From an uncultured Candidatus Melainabacteria bacterium (GTDB lineage: Bacteria; Cyanobacteriota; Vampirovibrionia; Gastranaerophilales; Gastranaerophilaceae), in contig CAKVIC010000012.1 of NCBI GenBank assembly GCA_934754655.1, positions 1 through 64,000 on the forward strand: 64,000 nucleotides of DNA, in the 5' to 3' direction. This document shows, piece by piece, positions 8,171 through 18,164 of the stretch. Positions within the stretch are counted from its first letter, which is position 1. Each line of letters starts with the position of its first letter. Made by a program: the position numbers and the translations under genes. Below the pieces are notes generated by a model. That model was not told the DNA's origin, searched no databases, and was given only the letters and a program-made list of their open reading frames with translations.

Positions 8171-8764
8171 TTAATCTAATATTTTGACCAAGCCGGTTTT
8201 TAATTCGTAATTAGCACCAACGACAATAATTTCTTCATTTTTAACTTTTTGTGCAATGTATTCATCTTTTTTTAGTAAATCTGCTACTTGATATTTAACA
8301 TTTGATTTTATTGCAAAGCTTAGTTTATCAGGTTCATTTTGTGGGATTTTTTCTAATACAGGATAAATATGATTTAAAATTGATTGTAAATTTACAGAAG
8401 CTTTGTGGTTAGGCTCATTAAATGCTTTTATCGCTGAATTTATTGCTCCACAATTATCATGTCCTAAAATCATTATTAATTTGCAATCCAAATGTTTGAC
8501 CGCGTATTCAATACTTCCCATAACTTCCGGAGAAAGTACATGGCCTGCTGTTCTTATAGTAAACACATCTCCTAAACCAACATCAAATATGATTTCAGTA
8601 GGAACACGAGAATCTGAGCAAGAAAGTATAACCGCAAACGGATTTTGTTGCTCTAAAAGTGTAGCGCGTGTTTCGTCACAGCGATTTGGGTGTATTGATT
8701 TATGCTCTGCAAATCTTTTATTGCCATCTAATAATATTTGTAAACTTTCTTTTGCGTTTTTCAT
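8171..8764 (-). CDS. Beta-class carbonic anhydrase
   Basis: The product is 197 residues. It interconverts CO2 and bicarbonate. The zinc site is visible as C49 in SCSDSRVPTE (with the D51/R53 dyad) and as H102-x-x-C105 in GHDNCG. The start codon overlaps the stop of the upstream SulP gene (ATGA), so the two are translationally coupled. This points to joint handling of bicarbonate: the transporter brings it in and the enzyme equilibrates it. No signal peptide, so it is cytoplasmic. Confidence 0.95.
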   Translation of the reverse strand: MKNAKESLQILLDGNKRFAEHKSIHPNRCDETRATLLEQQNPFAVILSCSDSRVPTEIIFDVGLGDVFTIRTAGHVLSPEVMGSIEYAVKHLDCKLIMILGHDNCGAINSAIKAFNEPNHKASVNLQSILNHIYPVLEKIPQNEPDKLSFAIKSNVKYQVADLLKKDEYIAQKVKNEEIIVVGANYELKTGLVKILD

Positions 8765-10389
8765 AAATTTTCTCCTTGTTTTTTTAAACCTAAGATAGCA
8801 GTATTTATTGCATCTTTTTCATTGTCAAATAAAGAATTTTTGCCAATCTGATTTACGATTGTTTCCATAATCGTAATATTTTTGTATACATCTTCTCGTG
8901 TGATTACGAGTAATAATTTGATATTTTGTGATTGTAAACGAACAATGATATCTTCAAGCGCAAAAATTGCAGACATATCAAGCTGTGTTTTTGAATCATA
9001 AGTTAAAATTATGTATTCAGTTTCAAGCATTTCATCAAAATGCGAAACAATTTGACTTATTGACCCAAAGAAGAAATGACCGTCAAGGTGCAAAATTCTT
9101 ATTTTATAATGTGATTTTTGTTCAATACTTATTTCATAATCTGAATAGATATCAACATTTTCTTTTTCTTTAATAACAGTAGTGTCAGCTGTTCTTTTTG
9201 CGTATAGAAGAGATGATAGAACAATTCCAACCGCAATTGCAAAAATTAAGTTATAAAAAATAGTTAAAACTAAAACAGCAAATAAAACTGCTAAATCATC
9301 TTTTGGCGCAAAATGGAGAATTTTAAATACTTTAAAATCAATAATATCTAATCCGATTTTTATTAAGATAGCTGCTAAAACACAAATTGGGATTTGTGAA
9401 ATAAACCAACTGCATTTAAAGAACACAAGTGCTAAAAATAAGGCGCTTAAAATGGTTGTTAATTTTGTAATTGCACCATTTTTTACGGCTGCAACACTTC
9501 TCATTGTGGCGGCTGAACCAAACATTGAACCTGTTATTGCGCAAATAAAATTTCCTAAACCTTGCATTAAAATAAGTTTTTTAGAATTATGTTTTTTCTT
9601 TGTTAACGAATCTAAAATCACTCCTGTTAATAAGCTTTCATTAGATGCAACAAAAGCAATGGTTAAGGCAATTGGAAAGGTTGAGTATAAAACTTCTAAA
9701 TTAAATTTCGGGAAATATAGTTGTGGAAGTGTTGCATTTATTGCTGAAATTTTTTCGACATCAATATTAAAATAATAAGTTATTGCTGTCATTATAATTA
9801 ATGCAAATAATTGTGTTGGTATAATTTTGGAAATAAATTTTGGGGTGAAGAATAATATAAAAAGAGTTGAAAGCCCAAGTATAGTTGAATTTATATCAAA
9901 ATTATTTAAAATTTGTCCGGCATGCAATAGAGTTTCTAAAGTAGAAGATTTAGCAATTGTTCCAATTAAAACCGGAAATTGTAAAATTATAATTATTGCT
10001 CCAATACCGCTTAAAAATCCTGAAATTACAGGATATGGTACATATTTAATAAGATTTGGAATCGAGGTTAGCGAGATAATTATTTGCAATATTGATGCCA
10101 TCAAAAGAATTAGTATTATTTTTGAAATATCTCCGCTAACAAATGTGTAGGCGGATGCTAAAACTATTGCAACAGGCGCTGTTGGACCTGAAACAAGCGG
10201 TAAATTTTCGCCTAAAAAACCGGTACTTAAAGATAAGATAATAGCGCCCCATAATCCGGCAACGGCGCCAAATCCTGATGCGACTCCAAAAGCTAAAGCT
10301 TGTGGAAAAGCAATGATACCGGCAATAATTGCTCCAAACAAATCGCCTTTGTGATATAAAAATTTATTAAAAATTTTGTTCAATTTCAA
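8761..10389 (-). CDS. SulP-family anion transporter with STAS domain
   Basis: The product is 542 residues. It has 10-12 membrane helices from the start (GDLFGAIIAGIIAFPQALAF is the typical SulP first-helix region), and VSGPTAPVAIV resembles the substrate segment. A cytoplasmic STAS domain covers about residues 410-535. SulP members carry sulfate, bicarbonate or dicarboxylates. The ATGA overlap with a carbonic anhydrase favours bicarbonate (BicA-like), but this is inference from context. AGGAG precedes the start codon. It is divergent from the symporter at 10557. Confidence 0.9.
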   Translation of the reverse strand: MKLNKIFNKFLYHKGDLFGAIIAGIIAFPQALAFGVASGFGAVAGLWGAIILSLSTGFLGENLPLVSGPTAPVAIVLASAYTFVSGDISKIILILLMASILQIIISLTSIPNLIKYVPYPVISGFLSGIGAIIIILQFPVLIGTIAKSSTLETLLHAGQILNNFDINSTILGLSTLFILFFTPKFISKIIPTQLFALIIMTAITYYFNIDVEKISAINATLPQLYFPKFNLEVLYSTFPIALTIAFVASNESLLTGVILDSLTKKKHNSKKLILMQGLGNFICAITGSMFGSAATMRSVAAVKNGAITKLTTILSALFLALVFFKCSWFISQIPICVLAAILIKIGLDIIDFKVFKILHFAPKDDLAVLFAVLVLTIFYNLIFAIAVGIVLSSLLYAKRTADTTVIKEKENVDIYSDYEISIEQKSHYKIRILHLDGHFFFGSISQIVSHFDEMLETEYIILTYDSKTQLDMSAIFALEDIIVRLQSQNIKLLLVITREDVYKNITIMETIVNQIGKNSLFDNEKDAINTAILGLKKQGENL

Positions 10390-10489
10390 TCTCCTAATTT
10401 TTTAGAATTATATAATAACATAGTTTTAGTTGTTTTGTAGAAAAGATTTTTTATATTTTGTCAATTTTAAATTCGAAAATAATCCCCTA

Positions 10490-10518
10490 TTGAAATTTTA
10501 ACCAAAAAATAGTACAAT
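10490..10518 (+). promoter_or_regulatory. Sigma-70 type promoter of the symporter gene
   Basis: TTGAAA (10490-10495), a 17-base spacer and TACAAT (10513-10518), about 38 bases before the ATG, with GAGAGG as ribosome binding site. Confidence 0.65.
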
Positions 10519-10556
10519 AATGCACAGTTAATATCCAATAAAGAGAGGTTGGCTTT

Positions 10557-11891
10557 ATGAAATTATATATGCAAGTGTTGATTGCGCTTGGGTTAGGTTT
10601 AAAAAGAAATTGGCATATATTTGCAGGGCTTTTGCTTGGTATTGTTGCAGGTATATTTTTGCATAAATATCAGGGCGTTGGCTCGGTTCCTCTCATTACA
10701 ACGATTTTAACATTTATAGGACAATTATTTATAAGATTAATTCAAATGGTTGTTATACCACTTGTCATATCTGCAATTGTTATTGGTATTACAAGTATTG
10801 GTGATGATAAACAAATTAGCAAACTCGGAATGAGGATGATATTTTATTATGCTATAATAACTGTTATTGCGGTTACTTTAGGTGCGACTTTAGCATTAAT
10901 ATTTCATCCTGGAGTCGGAGCTGCAACTTATATCAATTCTGATATTGCAACAGATATTCAAGCGCAAGTTGCTGCGACAATAGAATCTCAAAAAGGTAAT
11001 TTGTTAAATATTTTATTAGGCTTTGTTCCTAAAAATCCTTTAGCCTCAATTGCAACCGGTGATATGGTTCCAATTTTGATTTTTGCCGTAATTTTTGCAA
11101 TTGCTCTTGCAAAGGTAGGTGAAGTTAACAGACCGTTTGTAGGTTTCTTTGAATCAGTTTTTGCTGCTACAATGAGAATAACCGATTGGATTATGTGTTT
11201 TGCAGCACCTGGTGTTTTTGCTTTAACTGCAATTTCTGTTTCTGCGTTTGGTATTGATATTTTTACAAGTATTTCTAGATATTTAGGTGTTCTACTTTTA
11301 GGTTTTGGTTTGCAATTATTTGTTGTTTATCCAATCTTTTTAAGAGTATTTTCAAAGGTTCCGGTATTTATGCTTTATGCTGCAATTGCAGAAGCAATGA
11401 TGGTTGCTTTTGGAACAGCAAGTTCTTCTGCAACTTTACCTTTAACTATTGCATGTTGCGAAAGACGTGGTATTTCTCATAAAATTACAAGTTTTGTAAT
11501 CCCTTTGGGAGCTACGTTAAATATGGACGGAACAGCACTTTTACAAACTGTTGCAGTAATTTTCTTGGCTCAAGCTTATGGCGTTGTTCTTACTCCATTC
11601 TTAATAATTCAAATAGCATTACTTGCAATTGTTGCATCTAGTACTTGTGCAGGTATTCCTGGCGCAGGTTTAATAACAATAGCTTTGGTTCTAAATGGTA
11701 TGGGATTAAGCCCTGAACAATTAGTTGCAGGTTTTGCGTTCTTGTTTACAATTGAAAGAATTACTGATATGTTTAGAACTTTAGTAAATGTAACTTCTGA
11801 TGCTGTTGTGGCGGCGGCAGTTGCGGATAATGAAAATGAAATCAATTATGATTTGTTAAACAATCCGGATGAAAATGAAGTTATAAATTAA
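10557..11891 (+). CDS. Dicarboxylate/amino acid:cation symporter (GltP/DctA family)
   Basis: The product is 444 residues with about eight helices and two re-entrant loops. Family motifs are seen: FGTASSSATLPLT (serine-rich re-entrant loop 1), GATLNMDGTAL (sodium/substrate helix) and AGIPGAGLI (loop 2), followed by RTLVNVTSDA. It takes up glutamate/aspartate or C4-dicarboxylates with sodium or protons in the inner membrane; which one is not clear. The promoter at 10490 is its own. Confidence 0.93.
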   Translation: MKLYMQVLIALGLGLKRNWHIFAGLLLGIVAGIFLHKYQGVGSVPLITTILTFIGQLFIRLIQMVVIPLVISAIVIGITSIGDDKQISKLGMRMIFYYAIITVIAVTLGATLALIFHPGVGAATYINSDIATDIQAQVAATIESQKGNLLNILLGFVPKNPLASIATGDMVPILIFAVIFAIALAKVGEVNRPFVGFFESVFAATMRITDWIMCFAAPGVFALTAISVSAFGIDIFTSISRYLGVLLLGFGLQLFVVYPIFLRVFSKVPVFMLYAAIAEAMMVAFGTASSSATLPLTIACCERRGISHKITSFVIPLGATLNMDGTALLQTVAVIFLAQAYGVVLTPFLIIQIALLAIVASSTCAGIPGAGLITIALVLNGMGLSPEQLVAGFAFLFTIERITDMFRTLVNVTSDAVVAAAVADNENEINYDLLNNPDENEVIN

Positions 11892-11907
11892 AATCATAAA
11901 AAAGAGA

Positions 11908-11933
11908 GAATCGCCCTTGTCCGAGGGCGATTA
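11908..11933. terminator. GC-rich hairpin between the symporter and glgA
   Basis: AATCGCCCT (11909-11917) pairs with AGGGCGATT (11924-11932) around a 6-base loop. There is no real T run on the plus strand, so it may be a weak terminator or part of the glgA leader, which starts 33 bases later. Confidence 0.45.
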
Positions 11934-11965
11934 AAATCCAACAGAAATCACAAAAGGAGTCACAA

Positions 11966-13408
11966 ATGAAGATATTGTATGCTGCAGCTGAGGTTGCACC
12001 TTTTTCTAAAGCCGGTGGGCTTTCAGATGTTGTGGGAAGTTTGCCAAAAGCAATTGCAAAAGATGCTGAAATAGCTATTTTTACCCCACTTCACGGATGT
12101 ATTGATAAGGACAAATGGAAAATCAAAGAACTTGAAAATTCTGACATGTGGTTAGGATTTGGAAATACTCAGCATAAATTTAAGTTGTTTATGACAAAAT
12201 TACCTAAAACTAATATTAACGTGTTTTTTGTACAAAATGATTGGTATTTTACTTGTTTTAATGAAGTTTATCCAAAATGGTTAGATCCAAGATATGAACA
12301 CGAAAGATATATTGCATTTTCTTTGGCAACTTTGGAATATGCAAAACAATTAAATTTTAGAGCCGACATTATTCATTCTAATGATTGGCATACTGCGATG
12401 ATACCTTTGTATATAAAAGCAAATTATAAGTTTGATGAATTTTGGTCAAAGACAAAAAATGTTTTTGAAATTCACAATTTGGCATATCAAGGAGTTTGGT
12501 TTGAAGATATTTTAGATTTTGCAAATATGCGAAAAGATATTGTTTATAACGAATGGGGTTGTGAACATTATGGTCGTGTAAATTGGATGAAAGGTGCTAT
12601 CAACTATGCTGATAAAGTTGTAGTTGTATCTCCAAAATATGCAGAAGAAATTTTAACTCCTGAATACGGTGAAGGTATGGATTACACATTGAGAGGGCAA
12701 ACGCATAAATTAGTTGGAATCTTAAATGGTATTGATTATGATGTGTTTAATCCTAAAACTGATAAAAATTTAGTAGCTAGATATGATATCAAATCTATAA
12801 AACACAAGGAAGATAATAAAAAAGTTGTTTTGGAAAAATTTGGTTTAAAATATAATCCAGAACGCCCACTTATTGCTTTGATTTCAAGATTAGTAGACCA
12901 AAAGGGTATTGATTTAATACGCCAAGTTGAAAATGATTTGCGAAATATTAACGCAGATTTTGTATTTTTAGGCACCGGAAACAAAGATTATGAAAATTTA
13001 TTTATTTGGTTATCTAATAATACTGATAATATCAGAGCTTATGTAGGGTATCAAGGTGATTTAGCTAATCAGATTTATGCCGGTAGTGATTTTTTCTTGA
13101 TGCCATCAAAGTTTGAACCTTGTGGTTTATCGCAATTGATTGCAATGCGTTATGGAAGTTTGCCAATTGTTAGAGCGACAGGTGGTTTAGATAATACGGT
13201 TGTCGGATATCCTTTGGAGAATTCAACTGGATTCAAGTTCTGGGCTTATGACGGATGGGCAATGAAGGAAGCTATTTTATGTGCTTTAAATGTTTATAAA
13301 GATAAATATACTTTTAATGCTATGCGTCAAAGTGCAATGAAAGCAGATTTTAGTTGGAAAGAAAGTTCTAAAAAATATTTGGAAATGTATAAAAGTCTTT
13401 TGCCGTAA
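11966..13408 (+). CDS. glgA: Glycogen synthase (ADP-glucose type, GT5)
   Basis: The product is 480 residues. It extends alpha-1,4-glucan chains from ADP-glucose. The N-terminal KAGGL loop (PFSKAGGLSDVVGSLPKA), HSNDWHTAMI, the linker NGIDYDVFNP, SRLVDQKGIDL and the C-terminal SKFEPCGLSQLIAMRYG (donor site with the EX7E motif) are all present. AAAGGAG precedes the ATG. No other glg genes are adjacent, but pgi lies two genes downstream. Confidence 0.96.
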   Translation: MKILYAAAEVAPFSKAGGLSDVVGSLPKAIAKDAEIAIFTPLHGCIDKDKWKIKELENSDMWLGFGNTQHKFKLFMTKLPKTNINVFFVQNDWYFTCFNEVYPKWLDPRYEHERYIAFSLATLEYAKQLNFRADIIHSNDWHTAMIPLYIKANYKFDEFWSKTKNVFEIHNLAYQGVWFEDILDFANMRKDIVYNEWGCEHYGRVNWMKGAINYADKVVVVSPKYAEEILTPEYGEGMDYTLRGQTHKLVGILNGIDYDVFNPKTDKNLVARYDIKSIKHKEDNKKVVLEKFGLKYNPERPLIALISRLVDQKGIDLIRQVENDLRNINADFVFLGTGNKDYENLFIWLSNNTDNIRAYVGYQGDLANQIYAGSDFFLMPSKFEPCGLSQLIAMRYGSLPIVRATGGLDNTVVGYPLENSTGFKFWAYDGWAMKEAILCALNVYKDKYTFNAMRQSAMKADFSWKESSKKYLEMYKSLLP

Positions 13409-13467
13409 TAGGATATAGAGGACGCGGAGAATTTTTAAATTTTTTCAGATATAAATACTATAATTTC

Positions 13468-13514
13468 AAAAACCTTAAATTATGATTTAGTAATCAATTT
13501 AATTTAGGGTTTTT
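13468..13514. terminator. Bidirectional terminator after glgA
   Basis: AAAAACCTTAAATT (13468-13481) pairs with AATTTAGGGTTTTT (13501-13514): a 14-bp stem with one G-T pair, flanked by A and T runs. Confidence 0.8.
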
Positions 13515-13546
13515 GGTTTTATGGGTTTTAAGGTGAAAATTTATGG

Positions 13547-13552
13547 TATTAT
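13547..13552 (+). promoter_or_regulatory. -10 box giving a probable leaderless rqcH transcript
   Basis: TATTAT ends 7 bases before the ATG at 13560, and there is no ribosome binding site. The -35 region is weak. Confidence 0.35.
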
Positions 13553-13559
13553 TGTTTGT

Positions 13560-15086
13560 ATGATAAATATTGATTTTTTAACGATAAAAGCTTTTATAAA
13601 TGAAAATTTGGATTTTTTTATTAATGCTCGTTTGCAGAAAATTCAGCAACCTTCTCGCCGAGAATTGATTTTGAGCTTAAGGAATAATTCTGAAAGTCGA
13701 AGGTTTTATATCAATATAAATCCGCAAATTTATCATATAGCATTTATAAACAAAGAAACAGAAGTGGCGCGAAATATTGTTATTCCAAAACAACCGCCGA
13801 TGTTTTGTATGTTGCTTAGAAAATATTTAGAAGGTTGTAAGATTGTAGATGCTTATGCTATTGAAAATGAACGTATTCTTAATTTTTGTTTTGAAATTTA
13901 TGACGAATTATCTCAAAAACAAGAATTGTGCTTATCAATAGAGTTAATGGGTAAACATTCAAATGTGATATTATATAATCGTGAATCTAAAATTATTTTA
14001 GGCTGTGCACATAATGTTGGAGCGGAAAAAAGTCGTTATCGAGAATTGCATGGTGGCATTAAATATGTTTTACCGCCAAGCAATATCGGTTTATCAAATG
14101 AATTAAAATTACAGTTTAAAGGTTTATCAGCTCAAAAAATTGAAGAATATTTATCATCAGAAACTTATTCACCTGCAATTTTTGAAGATAAATATACTTT
14201 GTTTAAAGAATTGTTGCCAAATTCTTTAGCGGTTAATTCTGTAAATGAAATGTTAGATTTATATTATTCAAAATATCAGGCTGATTTGATTTTAAATCAA
14301 GAAAAAGACAAATTGTATTCTATTGTAAAAGCTCGATTAAAAAAAGTAAATTCTTCAATAGAAAAAATTTCATCTTTAATAAAAAAACGCAATAATACTG
14401 TAAAGTACAAACTTTTTGGCGAGTTATTAACGGCTAATCTTTATTTAAAAAAAGATTATGTAAAATCAATTGAATTATTTGATTATAATTCTAATCAAAA
14501 GGTTTTGATTGAATTAGATGAAACAAAAACTTTAAACGAAAATGCGCAAAATTATTTTAGACTTTATAACAAATCGAAAACAACACTAGAAAAATCTAAA
14601 CAAATGTTAGAAGGATTAAAAATAGAATTAGATTATTTAAAAAATATTGAATATAGTATAAAAATTGCGAATTTGTTGTCTGAACTTGATGAAATTAATA
14701 AAGAGTTAGTTCCAGAAAGTTTTGAAAAGAAAGCAAATACTTCTAAACAATCAGAGATAATGAAAATCAATGTTAAAGGATTTGATGTTTATGTGGGCAA
14801 GAATAATAAACAAAATGATATTATTGTATCTAAATTATCAAAAGATGAAGATTATTGGTTTCATACGAGATTGTGCGCGGGTTCACACGTTTTGTTAAAA
14901 ATTCAAGATAAAGAACCCGATGAGGAGATTTTATTTGAATGCTGTAAACTTGCGAAACAGTATTCTTCAGCGACTCAACCATCAAAAGTTGGAGTAATTT
15001 ATACAAAGCGAAAATTCATAAAAAAGCCACCACACGCGCCTTTGGGTTATGTTATATATAAAAATGAAAAAGAAGTTTTGATATAA
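13560..15086 (+). CDS. rqcH: NFACT/RqcH-type ribosome quality-control protein
   Basis: The product is 508 residues from ATG 13560; a longer reading from 13521 adds 13 residues without support. The NFACT-N domain has LMGKHSNVILYN, a long coiled coil spans about 250-400, and the C-terminal NFACT-R domain has DYWFHTRLCAGSHVLLK and ends near HAPLGYVIY. RqcH/Rqc2 binds stalled 50S subunits and adds C-terminal alanine tails; older names are FbpA or fibronectin-binding protein. The -10 box 7 bases ahead predicts a leaderless mRNA. Confidence 0.88.
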   Translation: MINIDFLTIKAFINENLDFFINARLQKIQQPSRRELILSLRNNSESRRFYININPQIYHIAFINKETEVARNIVIPKQPPMFCMLLRKYLEGCKIVDAYAIENERILNFCFEIYDELSQKQELCLSIELMGKHSNVILYNRESKIILGCAHNVGAEKSRYRELHGGIKYVLPPSNIGLSNELKLQFKGLSAQKIEEYLSSETYSPAIFEDKYTLFKELLPNSLAVNSVNEMLDLYYSKYQADLILNQEKDKLYSIVKARLKKVNSSIEKISSLIKKRNNTVKYKLFGELLTANLYLKKDYVKSIELFDYNSNQKVLIELDETKTLNENAQNYFRLYNKSKTTLEKSKQMLEGLKIELDYLKNIEYSIKIANLLSELDEINKELVPESFEKKANTSKQSEIMKINVKGFDVYVGKNNKQNDIIVSKLSKDEDYWFHTRLCAGSHVLLKIQDKEPDEEILFECCKLAKQYSSATQPSKVGVIYTKRKFIKKPPHAPLGYVIYKNEKEVLI

Positions 15087-15208
15087 AAATCAAAAATTGG
15101 GAATTCCTTATCTTTATTTGATTAAACCGCTTGAAATTTAATTTTTACGTAGTACAATTGAGTTGTAAGATTATAACTATCGCGAAAATCTTTTGGAAAG
15201 GTGCATTT

Positions 15209-16597
15209 ATGCTAAAGTTTAGTTACAGGAACTCCGATCAGAACATTATAGGTTCTGAACATGGTCTTGACTTGAATTTTGAATTTTCACAATATCAAGA
15301 AAAAATCAAAAATATTATTGCAAGTCTTAATCAGCGTAAAGACAAACCAGGACAATGGCTACAATGGATGAACCTCGGATATAGCGAAGAAACTGTGTGG
15401 TATGTAAAAGAATTTGCCTCAATGGTAAAAGGAAAATTTGATAATATTTTAGTGCTTGGTATTGGTGGTTCTGCTCTAGGCGGAATGGCTGTTACGGAAG
15501 CTATTTTAAAGCCTTATTGGAATTTGTTATCAAAAGAACAACGTAATGGTTATCCTAGAATATTTTTCTTAGATAATGTCGATGCAGATTGCATGAGCGC
15601 ACTTTTAGAGATTATTGATTTAAAAAAGACTCTTGTAAACGTAATTACGAAATCAGGCTCTACGACAGAAACAATGGCACAATATTTAATTATTAAAGAT
15701 TTGTTGGAAAAAGAGCTTGGCGAAGATTATAGACAAAATATTGTAGCAACAACAGATAAAGACAATGGTATAATGCGTCAATTGGCAAATCAAGAAGGAT
15801 ACAAAACTTTTGTAGTACCAAATGATGTCGGTGGAAGATTTTCGGTATTTTCAGCTGTTGGTCTTTTACCATTTGTCTTGGTTGGGCTGGATATTGATAA
15901 TATGGTTAATGGTATCAAAGACATGGACTTGGCTTTGAAAAATACCGATATATTTGAAAATATTGCGGCTCAAGGAGCTTTGATACAGTATCTTATGGAT
16001 ATTGAAAAAGGCAAGAATATTTCTGTGATGATGCCTTATTCAAGTCGTTTAAAATATATTCCGGATTGGTTCATTCAGTTATGGGCAGAATCTTTGGGTA
16101 AAGAATATAACAAGAATGGCGAAAAAGTTAATATAGGTCCAACGCCGATAAAGGCAATTGGAGCAACGGATCAACATTCTCAAGTTCAACTTTATAATGA
16201 GGGGCCAAACAATAAAATAATCACATTTATAAGAGTTGAAAATTTTGATAATAAATTGGAAATACCTAAAATATTTGAATATACTGGCGTTGGTTATTTA
16301 GGCGGGAAAACAATTAATGATTTACTAAATGCTGAAGCTGATTCGACGGCAGTTTCATTATTGGATTATTCACGTCCATCAGTTACAATCACATTGGATA
16401 AAATTGATGAGTATAATATTGGTCAGTTGCTTTATATGCTTGAGGTACAAACTGCAATTGCCGGTGAATTGTATGGCGTAAATGCATTTAACCAACCTGG
16501 AGTAGAGCAATACAAAAATTATACTTATGCTCTAATGGGACGAATTGGTTATGAGGGTTCAGCAGAAACTCTTCAGTCAAAAATGGCGTTGGTATAA
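15209..16597 (+). CDS. pgi: Glucose-6-phosphate isomerase
   Basis: The product is 462 residues from ATG 15209, which has GGAAAGG ahead; the 26 extra upstream codons lack family similarity. It interconverts glucose-6-phosphate and fructose-6-phosphate. VLGIGGSALGGMA, KSGSTTETMAQ (SIS phosphate loop) and VGGRFSVFSAVGLLP (signature) are visible, as is the C-terminal QPGVEQYK. TACAAT near 15152 with TTGAAA upstream is a likely promoter. It converges on the antiporter gene with only 7 bases between. Confidence 0.96.
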   Translation: MLKFSYRNSDQNIIGSEHGLDLNFEFSQYQEKIKNIIASLNQRKDKPGQWLQWMNLGYSEETVWYVKEFASMVKGKFDNILVLGIGGSALGGMAVTEAILKPYWNLLSKEQRNGYPRIFFLDNVDADCMSALLEIIDLKKTLVNVITKSGSTTETMAQYLIIKDLLEKELGEDYRQNIVATTDKDNGIMRQLANQEGYKTFVVPNDVGGRFSVFSAVGLLPFVLVGLDIDNMVNGIKDMDLALKNTDIFENIAAQGALIQYLMDIEKGKNISVMMPYSSRLKYIPDWFIQLWAESLGKEYNKNGEKVNIGPTPIKAIGATDQHSQVQLYNEGPNNKIITFIRVENFDNKLEIPKIFEYTGVGYLGGKTINDLLNAEADSTAVSLLDYSRPSVTITLDKIDEYNIGQLLYMLEVQTAIAGELYGVNAFNQPGVEQYKNYTYALMGRIGYEGSAETLQSKMALV

Positions 16598-16604
16598 TTA
16601 TTAA

Positions 16605-17993
16605 TTAAGTTTTTTTTAAAGTATACGTTATAATGTCATTTTGTAATATTTTTGTGCGCGAATTAAGGTTAATTTTTTGTCCGTTTCGTTCTATAAAAAG
16701 AATTTTAGCATTTTTCCCAAAATAATCGATATCTTTTATGAATCTACCAATCCAAAAATGTTTGGCAGGAATTGTGACATTCATAACTTTGATTGCACAT
16801 TCTTCTTGAAGGTTTAAAAAACTATTTTTTAAATCATAAAATTTATTAGTCATACTAATTTTTTTTGCGACAATTGGTAAAAAAGTTCCTTGGATTGCGA
16901 CAGAAAATAATGAAATAAAAAATACTAAATGATATAAATCAAAATCTAATTTAATTTTAGAATTTATTGCAAAAATTGCAAAAACGATAGAAGCAACTCC
17001 ACGCAAACCGGCAATTGAGGTTAGTAAAATTTGTTTAAAGGATGACTTAAAGATTGTTAGAATCAAAAAAACTGCAACAGGACGTGCAATGAGTGTCAAA
17101 AATAAAAAAATAAAACTTCCCGATTTAAAGATTTTTATAATTCCATCCCATGAAGCAAGTAAACCAAGAGCAAAAAATATTCCAATTTGTGTAAATTTAC
17201 TAATACTTTCAAAAAACATAGTTAAAGCGCTTTGGTTTTGTATTTTAGAATTTCCTAAAATTATACCAAATATGTATAGTGCAAGAAATGGATTTGCGTT
17301 AATGCTTTCTGAAAAAACATAGACTAAAAAAATTTGCGCTATTATAAATAGGCTTTCGTTGCTATATGTAATGATTGTAGTTTTTTTTAAAATATAAGTG
17401 CTTAATTTTGCAAATAAAAAACCTATAATCACGCCAAAAAATATTTGTTTTAAGAATAAAATTGTTGCAAAATTAATGCTTTCATTTTGTAAAATCGCAA
17501 TTGCCATAACAACTAAAACAAATGACATTGGGTCGTTGCTTCCACTTTCAATTTCAAGTAGTTCTGCTGTATTTTCTTTCAACTGTGAATTTTTTGAATG
17601 TAGTATGGAAAAAATTGAAGCTGCATCGGTTGACGCAATGACGGAGCCAATTAAAAAGCTTTCTTTAATATCAATATTCAAAATATAGTGACAAAATAAG
17701 CAAATAAAAATAGCTGTCAGTAGCACACCGAAAATTGAAAGACTAATTGCGGGGATTGCAATTTTTTTTGATTTTTTCCAATTTATACAAAAACCGCTGT
17801 AAAAAATAATGAATCCCAAACTTATTGATAAAATATCTTTTATAAGATTGATGTCCGTGATTTTTATAGCAGAAAAACAAAGTCCGAAGCATAAAAATAT
17901 TAGTAAAACCGGTATTCCAAGTTTTGTGAGAATTTTATATGAAAATATTGCTAAAAATATTGTTATTGAAGAAATTATCAAGAAAAAATTCAT
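16605..17993 (-). CDS. CPA1-type cation/proton antiporter with RCK-C tail
   Basis: The product is 462 residues: about 12 membrane helices up to residue 375, then a soluble tail of about 75 residues (VTIPAKHFWIGRFIKDIDYF) like a TrkA-C/RCK-C domain. The membrane part has ASTDAASIFSIL and ESGSNDPMSFVL, which match the acidic pair regions of NhaP/CvrA antiporters. It exchanges sodium or potassium for protons. The RCK-C tail suggests control by a nucleotide or ion. No strong ribosome binding site is seen. Confidence 0.88.
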   Translation of the reverse strand: MNFFLIISSITIFLAIFSYKILTKLGIPVLLIFLCFGLCFSAIKITDINLIKDILSISLGFIIFYSGFCINWKKSKKIAIPAISLSIFGVLLTAIFICLFCHYILNIDIKESFLIGSVIASTDAASIFSILHSKNSQLKENTAELLEIESGSNDPMSFVLVVMAIAILQNESINFATILFLKQIFFGVIIGFLFAKLSTYILKKTTIITYSNESLFIIAQIFLVYVFSESINANPFLALYIFGIILGNSKIQNQSALTMFFESISKFTQIGIFFALGLLASWDGIIKIFKSGSFIFLFLTLIARPVAVFLILTIFKSSFKQILLTSIAGLRGVASIVFAIFAINSKIKLDFDLYHLVFFISLFSVAIQGTFLPIVAKKISMTNKFYDLKNSFLNLQEECAIKVMNVTIPAKHFWIGRFIKDIDYFGKNAKILFIERNGQKINLNSRTKILQNDIITYTLKKT

Positions 17994-18164
17994 AGTAAAT
18001 TTTTAGCATAAACCGCAAAAGATTAACTTAGCCAAAATGGCAATGAGGTATTGTTATTTTTTGATTTTTTCATAGCTCCATGTAATTTACAAAAATTTAC
18101 AAAAAATGTTAATTTAATAAAGTTTATCTCATGTTCATGCTAAAATTTTCAAGAGAGGATTTTC

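Noticed and set aside
9452..10150. Plus-strand open frames opposite the SulP gene
   Set aside because: Antisense shadows of a hydrophobic protein; the minus-strand frame has clear SulP motifs.
11908..11933. Glycogen or sugar-sensing riboswitch before glgA
   Set aside because: Only a simple 9-bp hairpin is present, without conserved unpaired motifs.
18110..18150. Possible sigma-28 promoter before the 862-residue gene (TAAAGTTT present)
   Set aside because: The base positions 11 after TAAAGTTT read ATGCTAAA, not GCCGATAA; only the first half matches.
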